In this document: positions 45,307 to 54,095 of the stretch, piece by piece | Layout: every line of letters starts with the position of its first letter | Numbering within the stretch: position 1 is the first letter of the stretch | The notes under the pieces: generated by a model | Databases searched by the model: none | Seen by the model: only the letters and a program-made list of their open reading frames with translations | Told to the model about the DNA's origin: nothing | Made by a program: the position numbers and the translations under genes | Assembly: GCA_024233005.1 (NCBI GenBank) | Contig: JACKQE010000008.1 | Span: 177,526 to 241,525 of the forward strand | DNA length: 64,000 bases | Direction of reading: 5' to 3' | From: Akkermansiaceae bacterium | GTDB taxonomy: Bacteria > Verrucomicrobiota > Verrucomicrobiia > Verrucomicrobiales > DEV007

Positions 45307-46746
45307 GTGAAGGCTTGCCTGACCCCTCGGGGCATGGTTTGGTCCCGGGTGCCTGTCACCTCCATCCGTGCCCTCTGGATCGATTGGATCCTGCCTTTGA
45401 CGCTGCTCGGCGCTCTGGCGGCTTGGATGGCTGCGGGCGACCGGGAACTCACCTGGGAGAAAACCTTTTACGGGGCTGAGCTGGCTCCCTGGCCGGAAGG
45501 AGAGACCGCGTTGGCCCGGTGGATCTACCGGTTCGGCCCGCTGCCCGCGCTGCTTTCCGGCGTGGTGGCGGTGCTCGTGCTGATTGCCGGCTACCGGTGG
45601 CCCCGTTGCGCGGCCTGGAGACGGGTCAGTTGGTTTGTCCTGGCCCTGCTGGCGGTGGGCCCCGGTCTGGTCACGAATGCCATCCTGAAAGACCATTACG
45701 GACGGCCGCGTCCCCGGGAGGTCGATGTCCTCGGCGGTGTGGAGCCCTACGAACGGTTTCTCCAACCTGATCCGGTGAGCGATGGCAAATCGTTTCCCTG
45801 TGGTCATGCGACCATGGGATTTGTCTTTGTCGGGGGCTATTTCCTCGCCCGGCGTTCCCGGCGCAAGCTGGCCCTCGCGTTCCTGGTGCTGGGTTTGGGC
45901 TACGGAGGGCTCATCGGGTATGTCCGGATGGTCCAGGGCGGACATTTTGCGACCGATGTTGTGGCCGCCGCGATGGTGGTTTGGGCCACCGCGGCGGGGC
46001 TGTATTACATGATGGGTTTGCACCGCCGGGTTCTCCTGCCTCCGGAGTCCGGGCACAGGGCGGCCCTTTCCCGCATTCCCTGGCGAGTCCGCATTGTGGG
46101 AGGGCTGACACTCTTCCTCCTGCTCACGGCGGTGCTTCTCGCCACTCCGTATCAAAAAGAGCATCGCTTCGCCCCGCGGCTGCCTGAGGCGGGCACTTTG
46201 CCCGTGAAACTCTCCCTCACCACGGTGCGGGGAGATGTCTTCTTCCGTCCCGGTCCCTTGCTCGGCATCCAGGGCCGGAGTTTCGGACATGGCGCTCCCG
46301 GATCTAAGCTCGGGGAACGCCACACCGAAGCGGTGGAAGGGGAGGGGGATCGCCGCGTCTACCGGCTCCGGTCCACCCAGTATGAAAGCGGTTGGCTCAC
46401 GGAACTCGGCCAGCACACGGAGATCACGGTGCCCTGGGAGAGAATCCAATCATTCAAACTGGAATGCGGACGAGGCAGCACCGACATCGTTCTCGGACCT
46501 CTCTCCGGACCAGTGAAAGGGCTCATCGAGGCCGAAGGCTCCCGCCTCACCATTCACGTGCCTGTCGGCACCTGGGTCTGGCTCCCCGTGGGGGAAGGAG
46601 AATCCTCCGTCCGCGGCGCTTTGGAACTTGCGGATCCCTCGGTTTGCCGCATCGGTGGCCCGCGACCAAAACCCGGCACCGGTTGGCTCTCCCTTGACCT
46701 CCAGTCCGGTCCCGGAACGCATGTCCGCATCGTTCCATTGCCCTGA
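45307..46746 (+). CDS. PAP2 family phosphatase with C-terminal beta domain
   Basis: This is a 479-residue protein; ATG 45334 (MVWSRVPV) is an alternative start nine codons later. Six membrane segments hold the three PAP2 motifs: KDHYGRPRP near residue 129, FPCGHATMGF near 161, and YVRMVQGGHFATDVV near 205. The order fits LpxE/PgpB-like lipid phosphatases. After about residue 255 and one more membrane helix (GGLTLFLLLTAVLL), roughly 180 residues follow as a soluble beta-rich domain (SFGHGAPGSKLGE, GSTDIVLGPLSG) of unknown family. The following ArnT-like gene suggests joint action on lipid-linked sugars or lipid A. Confidence 0.85.
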   Translation: MKACLTPRGMVWSRVPVTSIRALWIDWILPLTLLGALAAWMAAGDRELTWEKTFYGAELAPWPEGETALARWIYRFGPLPALLSGVVAVLVLIAGYRWPRCAAWRRVSWFVLALLAVGPGLVTNAILKDHYGRPRPREVDVLGGVEPYERFLQPDPVSDGKSFPCGHATMGFVFVGGYFLARRSRRKLALAFLVLGLGYGGLIGYVRMVQGGHFATDVVAAAMVVWATAAGLYYMMGLHRRVLLPPESGHRAALSRIPWRVRIVGGLTLFLLLTAVLLATPYQKEHRFAPRLPEAGTLPVKLSLTTVRGDVFFRPGPLLGIQGRSFGHGAPGSKLGERHTEAVEGEGDRRVYRLRSTQYESGWLTELGQHTEITVPWERIQSFKLECGRGSTDIVLGPLSGPVKGLIEAEGSRLTIHVPVGTWVWLPVGEGESSVRGALELADPSVCRIGGPRPKPGTGWLSLDLQSGPGTHVRIVPLP

Positions 46747-46775
46747 CCTGCAACGCTTTCTCCCGATTTTACCCC

Positions 46776-48545
46776 ATGGCCGATCGATCCGCTTCCTTCC
46801 TCCCTCTGTCCCCAACGGGTGAATCCTGGTTCCAACGGGTCGCGCATCATCGCGGGTGGTCCGCGTTGGCTCTGCTCCTGCTGGCCGCGGCATTCCTTCT
46901 CCCCGGCACCGCGTCTCTTCCTCTGATGGACCGGGATGAACCGAGGTTTGCCCAGGCGACCTGGGAAATGATGGAGCGCGGGGAGTGGGCGGTGCCCTAC
47001 TTCAATGACGAGTATCGTTTCGACAAACCTCCTCTCACCTACTGGTGGATGCGGGTTCACTACGGGATCTTCGGCAAAACGGAGTTTGCGGCCCGTCTCC
47101 ACACCATGCTGGCGGCGTGGCTGACCGCGGTGGTCACCGCCGCGCTGGGGCGGCGGCTCTTTGATGCCCGGGCCGGCCTGCTCTCCGGAGTGGCCTGGCT
47201 GTCGCTGCTCCAGGTCTTTGTCCACGGCCGTCTCTGCGTGGCCGACATGCCGATGCTCCTCGCGGTGACCCTCTGCATGCATGCCCTCGCCGGCATGTGG
47301 TTCCGTCCCCCCGAGCAATTGGCCCCGGGACGGGGCTGGCTGGCTTATCTCGTGGGGGCACTCACCCTCGGCTTCCTCGCCAAGGGGCCCATCGCCTGGG
47401 CGGTCCCGCTGCTCGGGCTGATCCTCGCCCTGCTGCTCTACCGCGGCCAGCGGCCCTGGATTCTCGTGGCCTGGTTCTGGTTGGCGGTGCTCTTCGCCGT
47501 CCCCCTGATCGGCCTCTGGGGAGTGCCCGCGTTGCTCTCCACCAAGGGCGCCTTCTGGCAGGTCGGGATTGGCGAGCATGTGGTGAAACGGGGAGCGGAA
47601 GCCTTCAATGGCCGCATCACGGTGCCGGTGGTGTTTTATCTCGTCAGCGCGTTCATCAGCCTCCTTCCCTGGAGCGCCTTCGCCCCGGCCGCGCTCTTCC
47701 AGCGGGCGGGATGGCGCGACTCCCGCCGGACCTGCTTTTTGCTCGGCTGGTTCATCGCCCCCTTCCTCATTTTTGGATTCTACGCGACCCAGTTGCCGCA
47801 TTACATCATGCCGGGTTTCCCCGCGTTCTGCCTTCTCCTGTTCAGCCGCGGCCATTGGCCGGAGGTGGAGGGCAGGGGAGCGCGGCGGTGGTTCAATGCG
47901 GTCGTCGGGGTGTTTGGCGTCGTCGGGGTGGTGGGGCTGGCGTTCACCCTGTGGGCTCCCTTCTCCGGGGAGACGGCTCCTCTGCGGTCCCTCCTGCTGC
48001 TCATCAGCGGGGGTGTCCTCACCGCGGGGGTGGCCCTGCCCCTCGCCTTGCGGTTCCGCCGGCTCGGCTTCGCGCTGGGCGCGCTGGTGCTGTTGTCCCT
48101 GGCCTTCCATGAAGGCGGGAGCCTGATCCGGTCCATGCATCCCGGCATTGCTGCGGTGGAGTTCTGGAAGGCGGCCGGGGTGCCGGAGAAAACCAAATTC
48201 CGGGCCTCCGGCTTCAGCGAACCCTGCCTGGTGTTTTACCAGGACGCCAACGGCCCCTGGAAAATGGGCGACGACGACGAACGCACTTTGCAGTGGTTTG
48301 CCGGGGAGGGGTCCACCCGGGCCGGCATTTTCCTGCTCCGGGAATGGCAGTTCGATGATGTGAAGTGGGAGTATCTCACCCGGCGGGACTGGCCGCCCAG
48401 TCAGGACCGGCGCGAGGCCATCCTCGGCAAGTTGGACGCGCGGCGCTACGAGACCCGGACGGTGCGCGGCTACAACGCCGCCAAGACCAGCTGGGTGGAA
48501 TGCCTCGTCGTCTGGCAACGCCCGGACTATCAGCGGCCGGAGTGA
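46776..48545 (+). CDS. ArnT-like GT39/GT83 membrane glycosyltransferase
   Basis: This 589-residue multi-spanning protein opens with LPLMDRDEPRFAQATWEMMERG, the D-R-D-E-P-R periplasmic loop of ArnT and PMT-like transferases, then YFNDEYRFDKPPLTYWW, with the K-P-P-L metal/substrate loop. FLAKGPIAWAVPLLG and QLPHYIMPGFPAFCLLLF are further family blocks. It should transfer a sugar from polyprenyl phosphate to a lipid or protein acceptor in the periplasm. It lies 29 bases after the PAP2 phosphatase gene, so co-transcription is likely. Confidence 0.9.
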   Translation: MADRSASFLPLSPTGESWFQRVAHHRGWSALALLLLAAAFLLPGTASLPLMDRDEPRFAQATWEMMERGEWAVPYFNDEYRFDKPPLTYWWMRVHYGIFGKTEFAARLHTMLAAWLTAVVTAALGRRLFDARAGLLSGVAWLSLLQVFVHGRLCVADMPMLLAVTLCMHALAGMWFRPPEQLAPGRGWLAYLVGALTLGFLAKGPIAWAVPLLGLILALLLYRGQRPWILVAWFWLAVLFAVPLIGLWGVPALLSTKGAFWQVGIGEHVVKRGAEAFNGRITVPVVFYLVSAFISLLPWSAFAPAALFQRAGWRDSRRTCFLLGWFIAPFLIFGFYATQLPHYIMPGFPAFCLLLFSRGHWPEVEGRGARRWFNAVVGVFGVVGVVGLAFTLWAPFSGETAPLRSLLLLISGGVLTAGVALPLALRFRRLGFALGALVLLSLAFHEGGSLIRSMHPGIAAVEFWKAAGVPEKTKFRASGFSEPCLVFYQDANGPWKMGDDDERTLQWFAGEGSTRAGIFLLREWQFDDVKWEYLTRRDWPPSQDRREAILGKLDARRYETRTVRGYNAAKTSWVECLVVWQRPDYQRPE

Positions 48546-48566
48546 AGGGGCCCGACGGGCCCGCCG

Positions 48567-49571
48567 TCACTCCGCGGGAGTGTTTTTCTTGATCCACTCC
48601 TGGATGGAAACCGGGGCTCCCCCGAGGCGTTTGCTTTCATCCGCCGCCTCCATGAAAGCCATGATCTCGGTGGTCGTTTCCGGAGGGACCGGAGCCACTC
48701 CGGTTTGGAAAAACTTGATGATTTCGGTCACAATCTCCGGGTAGGCACCACCGGCCGGATATTCCGCCACGCCCTTGGTGCCGAACACCTTGACGCCGTA
48801 AACCACCTTGCCTCCCCGGATCCCGTGGACCATCCCGATGCGTCCGCCGCTCCAGGTGCCGCTCGCGAGATCGCCCTTGTCCGTGGAAATCCGGGCCACC
48901 GATTCACACCCGTTGCCCAACACCGTGAACAACGTCTCCACCGGATGGATGCCATACCAGGCCAGATCGGGATGATGCTCCTCTGTCGGTGAGGGGCCGA
49001 AGGAAAAGACCAGGGTTTGCTCCCCGATTGTCTTGTCGTCGCGCGCGGCAATGACTCCGGCATGAAACCGCAGGTTGGACGAACTCCAGACCTGCGTGTG
49101 GTGCTTTTTGGCGAGCGCGAAGATGGCCAGCGTGTCTTTCAGCGACGCTGAGATCGGCTTGTCAATGTAGGTGGGTTTCCCCGCGAGCAGGGCCGGTGTC
49201 GCCTGCGCGAGATGGGGGCGTCCATCGACGCTCTCGATCATCACGGCATCCACGTTCTGGCACATCGCTTCAATGGTGTCGTAGAGCTTGACCCCGCGGT
49301 TCTTCACGAGGTGCTCGGTGTAGCCTTCAACGCGCTCCACGCTGGAGGGAATGTCCGCGCTGGATTGCTTCACCGCGGCGACGACGGCCACGCCGGGCAC
49401 ATGGACCGCACTCTCGGGATCATTGATGAGATCAGTGAAGGCCTTCGCGTGGGACGTGTCGAGCCCCACCACGCCAATGCGGATGGGCTTTCCCTCCTCC
49501 GCCGGGGCCGGGGACACGGTGAGGGACAGCAGGGCGGTCAGGAGCAGGCGGGGAGCGGTGCGGGTCATCAT
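48567..49571 (-). CDS. Secreted Gfo/Idh/MocA family oxidoreductase
   Basis: The start at 49571 (MMTRTAPRLLLTALLSLTVSPAPA) gives a Sec signal; 334 residues. IRIGVVGLDTSHAKAF replaces the glycine-rich loop with V-G-L-D-T-S-H, unlike classical G-x-G-x-x-G, so cofactor binding may differ. YIDKPISAS is the E-K-P equivalent (D-K-P). HPVETLFTVLG and EIMAFMEAADESKRLGG match the C-terminal domain. It is convergent with the ArnT-like gene, and a DUF1501 gene lies upstream on the same strand. Confidence 0.87.
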   Translation of the reverse strand: MMTRTAPRLLLTALLSLTVSPAPAEEGKPIRIGVVGLDTSHAKAFTDLINDPESAVHVPGVAVVAAVKQSSADIPSSVERVEGYTEHLVKNRGVKLYDTIEAMCQNVDAVMIESVDGRPHLAQATPALLAGKPTYIDKPISASLKDTLAIFALAKKHHTQVWSSSNLRFHAGVIAARDDKTIGEQTLVFSFGPSPTEEHHPDLAWYGIHPVETLFTVLGNGCESVARISTDKGDLASGTWSGGRIGMVHGIRGGKVVYGVKVFGTKGVAEYPAGGAYPEIVTEIIKFFQTGVAPVPPETTTEIMAFMEAADESKRLGGAPVSIQEWIKKNTPAE

Positions 49572-49627
49572 CGCGCCAGCGTAGCGGATCTGCCTCCGGC
49601 GGGGCAATGGCGTGTTCCCGGCGTGGG

Positions 49628-51082
49628 TCAGGCCAGGATCTCGCGCACCACCTGCCCGTGGACATCGGTGAGCCGGTAGTTGCGGCCGTCAAAGCGGTAG
49701 GTCAGCTGTTCATGGTCCAGCCCCAGCAGGTGCAGGATCGTCGCGTGGAGATCGTGCATGTGGACCTTGTCGCTCACCGCGGAGTGGCCGAATTCATCCG
49801 TCTCCCCATGGCAGTAGCCGGGTTTGACGCCGGCTCCCGCGAGCCAGGTGGTGAAGCCGGTGGGATTGTGGTCGCGGCCGGTCCCGTTTTTCTGGGCGTA
49901 GGGCGTGCGGCCAAACTCCGCTCCCCACCAGACCAGCGTGTCCTCGAGGAGCCCGCGGCGTTTCAGGTCCTGGAGCAGGCCGGCGATCGGTTTGTCGACC
50001 CGGGCGGCGTGCTCCCCGTGCTTGGGCAGGTTGGAATGTTGGTCCCAGGCGGGATTGGCCGAGTTGTCCCCGTAGGTCACCTGGATGTAGCGGACCCCGG
50101 ATTCGGCAAAGCGCCGCGCCAGCAGGCATTGCCGACCGAAGGAATCGGTCTCCTTCTCCCCGATGCCATAGAGCGCTTTCGTTTCCGCGGACTCCTCGTC
50201 CACGTTGAGGACCTCCGGGGCATGGGCCTGCATGCGCCAGGCCAGTTCGTAGGAGCGGATCACCGCGTCGATCTCGGCATCCCCCGGGCGGCGCGCGGCC
50301 TGCTCGGCATTCAGCGCCTGCAGCAGGTCATACTGTTTCCGGGGGGAGAGGGGACCTGCCGAGGGCACGAGGTTGCGGATCGTCGCCTCCGAGGCCGGGC
50401 GTCCTGCCGAACCGAGCGGCGTCCCCTGGTAGACCGCCGGGAGGAACGCATTGCCATAGTTCCGGGGACCGCCGTTCCCTGTCGAGGGACTGATGCTGAT
50501 GAATCCGGGCAGGTTTTCGTTTTCCGTTCCGAGGCCGTAGGTGATCCAGGAGCCCATTGAGGGCCGGATGAAATTGGTCGCCCCGCAGTGCAGAAAGAGC
50601 GTGGACGGACCGTGCGCCACGCCCTCGGTGTGCATCGAGCGGATCACGCAGAGGTCATCGGCCAGGGAGGCCATCCGGGGGAACAGGTCCGAGGCCCAGA
50701 GACCGCTTTGGCCGTGCTGGGAGAATTTCCAGAGCGGCTTCATCAGCGTCTGCTCGGTCGCCTTGACATCCCCGGTGTTGGCCACGGTGCGGGAATCAAA
50801 AAACGGCACGCTGGTCCCGCCCCGGGCGATCAGTTCCGGCTTGTAGTCAAAGGAATCGACATGGCTCGGCCCTCCCTGCATGAAGAGAAAGATGACCCGC
50901 TTGGCCCGGGCCGGAAGCGGGCCGTGCTTGGCCGCCAGGGGATTCCGGGCCGTCACGGGTGTGGCGCCGAGCCCTTCCCGGGCGGCCAATCCGGCGAAGG
51001 CGAGGTGCGCGAACCCACAGCCCGCCCGTTGCAGCCAGTCCCGGCGCGTGGGGAGAAATGGGGAGGTGGAGTCCAGTGGCAT
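49628..51082 (-). CDS. DUF1501 family secreted protein, without partner
   Basis: The start at 51082 (MPLDSTSPFLPTRRDWLQRAGCGF) gives 484 residues with a twin-arginine-type signal. FMQGGPSHVDSFDYKP, SMGSWITYGLGTENENLPG, LVWWGAEFGRTPYAQ, GRDHNPTGF and LHDLHATILHLLGLDHEQLT follow family order. Unlike the other two DUF1501 genes here, no DUF1549/DUF1553 gene is adjacent; a Gfo/Idh gene lies downstream instead. Upstream begins a decayed, gene-poor stretch, so a partner may have been lost. Confidence 0.93.
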   Translation of the reverse strand: MPLDSTSPFLPTRRDWLQRAGCGFAHLAFAGLAAREGLGATPVTARNPLAAKHGPLPARAKRVIFLFMQGGPSHVDSFDYKPELIARGGTSVPFFDSRTVANTGDVKATEQTLMKPLWKFSQHGQSGLWASDLFPRMASLADDLCVIRSMHTEGVAHGPSTLFLHCGATNFIRPSMGSWITYGLGTENENLPGFISISPSTGNGGPRNYGNAFLPAVYQGTPLGSAGRPASEATIRNLVPSAGPLSPRKQYDLLQALNAEQAARRPGDAEIDAVIRSYELAWRMQAHAPEVLNVDEESAETKALYGIGEKETDSFGRQCLLARRFAESGVRYIQVTYGDNSANPAWDQHSNLPKHGEHAARVDKPIAGLLQDLKRRGLLEDTLVWWGAEFGRTPYAQKNGTGRDHNPTGFTTWLAGAGVKPGYCHGETDEFGHSAVSDKVHMHDLHATILHLLGLDHEQLTYRFDGRNYRLTDVHGQVVREILA

Positions 51083-51964
51083 GAAGGCAAACGTAGCGGG
51101 TTGCCTCCTCCGGATCAAGCCCGGACCAGGGCGTTATCAGGCCACGGGGGAAATGAGGGGCGTCCGGGGTGATTTCGACCAAACCCAAGAGGGGGGCGCC
51201 GAACCGAGTGAAAATGTTCGACCAAGGAACGATTCGATCAGAGGGGAAATCCCCTCTGGAGTCGGGTGCCTACCCAACTGGAGGCGGTCCGGGGGGCCGG
51301 GGAGTTACCAAACAGATGAGGGCGGAAGACGGTCTTTCACATTTCGGAGAGCGCCCGGTTTTTCAAATGGACGTCGGTTGGCCATTGTGGCATGGTTGAG
51401 GTTTAGAAAGCCTGGGAACCGGGTGACGTTGCCGCTTTGGATCGAAATCAAGCGAGTTCGTACTATCCATTCAGCACCAATCGCACAGGAAACCGCTGGC
51501 TCTTGATGTTAGGGGTGATCATACGCCAGATTGGTGTATAAACCAATCTGTTCGGCAAATGGGAAGGACGGAAGAACTTGGACCAGAATATGGTACAAAT
51601 ACTTTTTCCGTTTCGGGGCAGCACGTGGAGCAAAGATCCGAAGCTTGTCTGCCACATGACATTACTGAAGTCTCCTGGCCCTATTGCATCGCGTAAGTTC
51701 CATTTCACGAAGCTCGCTGATCTTCAGTATTGATGCACATGAGGGCGTTGGCGGATTAATGAATAACATCTTCCAGACCCTGATTTCTAGTTCCACCATG
51801 CTGCCTTCCGAACTAGAGATCGAGGCCAAGAGGCAGCAGAAGCCGAAAGGGAAAAAGCAGAGCATTCACTCCCAAGGAAGAGTTGTAATAAACCAAAGCG
51901 CAAGTGGCGAAGTGGGATGAGAGTATGCAAAATGTGTTTGTCAGTTGTTGGCACGAGAATTTGA
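51083..51964. other. Gene-poor, AT-richer interval
   Basis: About 0.9 kb with only short frames. A perfect 9-base inverted repeat (CAGATTGGT at 51527-51535, ACCAATCTG at 51542-51550) and a short hairpin AGAGGGG-AAAT-CCCCTCT (51240-51257) are visible; neither has a T tract. Fragments such as LFGKWEGRKNLDQNMV in the plus frame near 51550 hint at decayed coding sequence, but no family is recognised. Confidence 0.45.
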
Positions 51965-52436
51965 CTACAGATTTTATGTGAAGAGTATGTCACAGATGAT
52001 CACGGGAGTCGCATTGGTAACGTCTGTCACATTTTGCAGAATCTTTTCGGAATAGATCCTGAAAGTTGGGGCTTCGGATTTGTCGTCTACCCTTTACCGT
52101 ACGCACTAGTGCGGAATCGCCTTATCGAAGGGGCATTACGCGTTGCCACCATTTTGATCAAGACGAAGGCGCCTGAGCCGGAGCGCGAGTTTGTGTTTTC
52201 GTCCAGCCTAAGGACCAAATTCGATTCGTGCGCGATTTGGATATCGATTTGAAGAGGCTCATCTTCACGAGATCCGTATTTCCCCGCCAGCTTCAAAGTG
52301 GGTCGATGATGGTTCGGAAAGACTCTTGATCCGATTTGCGAGCGGATCGGCATACCTAAAGTGGCTGAGAGAGCAGAATCTCTCAGAGAAATTTGAAGGT
52401 ATTGGCCAAACAGCCGAATATGTTGTGTGGCGCTAA
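51965..52436 (+). pseudogene. Possible decayed gene, unknown family
   Basis: One frame reads RIGNVCHILQNLFGIDPESW then VVYPLPYALVRNRLIEGALR up to about 52220. Shifting by one base, the reading continues FGYRFEEAHLHEIRISPASK and LLIRFASGSAYLKWLREQNL to a TAA at 52434-52436. The composition of both pieces is protein-like and the shift point is clean, so a frameshifted gene is plausible. No known domain is recognised. It lies just upstream of a definite pseudogene. Confidence 0.35.
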
Positions 52437-52560
52437 TAGGTGCCCGTCACAGCTGTGGCGTGACGTCACAGCGTGGGTTTACCTTTCTTCCTATTCATGG
52501 GAGTTACTCTCTGTTACCTGTAGCCTACTTCTCATCAGCTATACCTCCTAAACTACAGCC

Positions 52561-53270
52561 ATGGCTGATTTCAACTCTGACTGCTTGGCCGTCTTAATCG
52601 ACGCTGACAATGCCCAGCCTATTGGTTGCAGGTGAACTGGCGTGCCGAGATTGGCCGCTTTGGGATTTGCAGTTCTTGTCAGGCGAGAGCTTTACGGAGA
52701 CTGGACCACACTCAACTCTCAATGGACAGCGAGCACCTGCACACACTTGCAATCCAACCCATCCAACAATTCCGCTCACGAACGGGAAGAACGCCACCGA
52801 TTCCGCGTTGATTATCGATGCCATGGATCTCCTCCATGGAGGCCGAGTCGATGGGCTTCGTCTCGTTTCAGACAGTGCGACTTACACGGCTAGGCCACCT
52901 GCATTCGGGTCCGACCATCCGTCTACGGATTCGGAGAGAAAGAAGACCCCAAACCATTCGTTGCGGCCTGCAATCGGTTCATCTTCACTGAAATTTTAAA
53001 GTTCCCACCGAGCCGTTTCGGCTTGCCGCTCGCCGGACAATCGTCCTCGAATCAATTCTAACGGGCGCAGTTGCGCCGCGGCCGGGAAGATGGCTGGGCA
53101 TTTTGGGGCCGGGTAATCTGGTCAACAAGGCCAATCCAGAATTCGATCCGCGGAACTACGAAAGAAGAAGCTTGGTGAGCTGGTAAAGAGCCCATATCTC
53201 GAAGTCCATCTCAGCCGATAGCCGACGGCTCCTAACGGTGCATATTCTGTGCGAGTCAAAGACCTAACTG
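52561..53270 (+). pseudogene. Decayed NYN-LOTUS (OST-HTH) protein gene
   Basis: ATG 52561 reads ADFNSDCLAVLIDADNAQP, the N-terminus of NYN (PIN-like RNase, LabA/DUF88) proteins with its catalytic Asp pair, then hits a frameshift and TGA near 52634. In another frame GDWTTLN (about 52700) and GKNATDSALIIDAMDLLHGG (about 52783-52845) continue the NYN domain with its second acidic site. After further shifts, NKANPEFDPRNY and KKLGELVKSPYLEVHLS (about 53120-53215), then PTAPNGAYSVRVKDL after an in-frame TAG, match the LOTUS/OST-HTH domain. At least three frame changes and one stop make it non-functional. Intact relatives are about 240-260 residues. Confidence 0.8.
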
Positions 53271-53821
53271 CTGCTGATCTTAAAGGGTATACCGATCCGC
53301 ACCTGACCCAGCCTGTGCTCCTCTCCGTCAGCCAAACGCCCTGTCCAGCCCTCGGCAAAAGTCCCCTTGACTCACCCCGCAATCTCAAACCAAAAAACCG
53401 TGCTGGTTCACCTGACCCGCCGTAGCGAAGGAGAACGACGGTTGCGGTGAGTGACGTAGAAAGAAAGCCACGGCCTTGATGGTGGTCCTGACATCCTCCC
53501 CATGACTTACGCGCGCTTCGATCCATCGTCCCAGTTCCTCGGCGGAATCCACGACCGATTCACCGCACCGGGACCGTGCGTGCATGGCAGGAGAGCGCTT
53601 CTCGGCGAGAGGCTTCGTGGCGGAGTTTTTCCGCAAAAGTTGTCATTGACCAGACCTCGAAGTAAGCTTGGTAGAGCTGGTTTCCTTGAGAGGGAAGCTT
53701 GTGAAGACAAACGCACAGGGGACCTATGTTACGCAATGTTACAGATTCATCGCTCCGAATGGGGGAAAACGCCCCACTTTGGTCAGGGTGTGATTGATCC
53801 GGAAAGTTGCCATCAGGGCAC
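53271..53821. other. Gene-poor interval before the initiator tRNA
   Basis: No supported gene. On the minus strand MTTFAEKLRHEASRREALSC (from about 53643) can be joined after a one-base shift to SVVDSAEELGRWIEARVSHG, which looks like a small decayed coding sequence, but no family is recognised. Confidence 0.4.
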
Positions 53822-53855
53822 AAAAAAGCCCGCAGCGACGGGCGCTGCGGGCTTT
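53822..53855 (-). terminator. Terminator of the initiator tRNA gene
   Basis: The perfect stem GCCCGCAGCG (53828-53837) with CGCTGCGGGC (53843-53852) is followed on the minus strand by six T. It starts a few bases past the CCA end of the tRNA. Confidence 0.92.
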
Positions 53856-53860
53856 GAAAG

Positions 53861-53937
<77 letters not shown>

Positions 53938-54095
53938 ATCTTTTAAAAAGCAGGTGACTAGTCTCCACCATGGCGACCCTCCGCGCAACATTTATTCGCA
54001 AAGATTCAATTCCTCCGTGCAATCCGCCCCTGAACGGGTAGTTTCCGCCTCGCCATTTCCCGGCAAACATCCCCCTTTTTCCCATCAGCACGCGC

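Noticed and set aside
45229..46449. A long N-terminal extension of Aat
   Set aside because: It is antisense to the PAP2 gene with low-complexity composition; Aat has its normal length from 45228.
46554..48518. A 654-codon minus-strand frame opposite the ArnT-like gene
   Set aside because: Composition is Glu/Gly/Arg/Pro-rich and it mirrors a well-supported membrane protein gene.
51290..51310. Possible attachment-site copy of the tRNA-fMet 3' end
   Set aside because: Only a short G-rich similarity, not enough to separate from chance.
51527..51550. The 9-base inverted repeat as a terminator
   Set aside because: No T tract on either strand and no gene end nearby.
51463..51708. An 81-codon minus-strand frame
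   Set aside because: No start context, no homology recognised, and it lies in decayed sequence.
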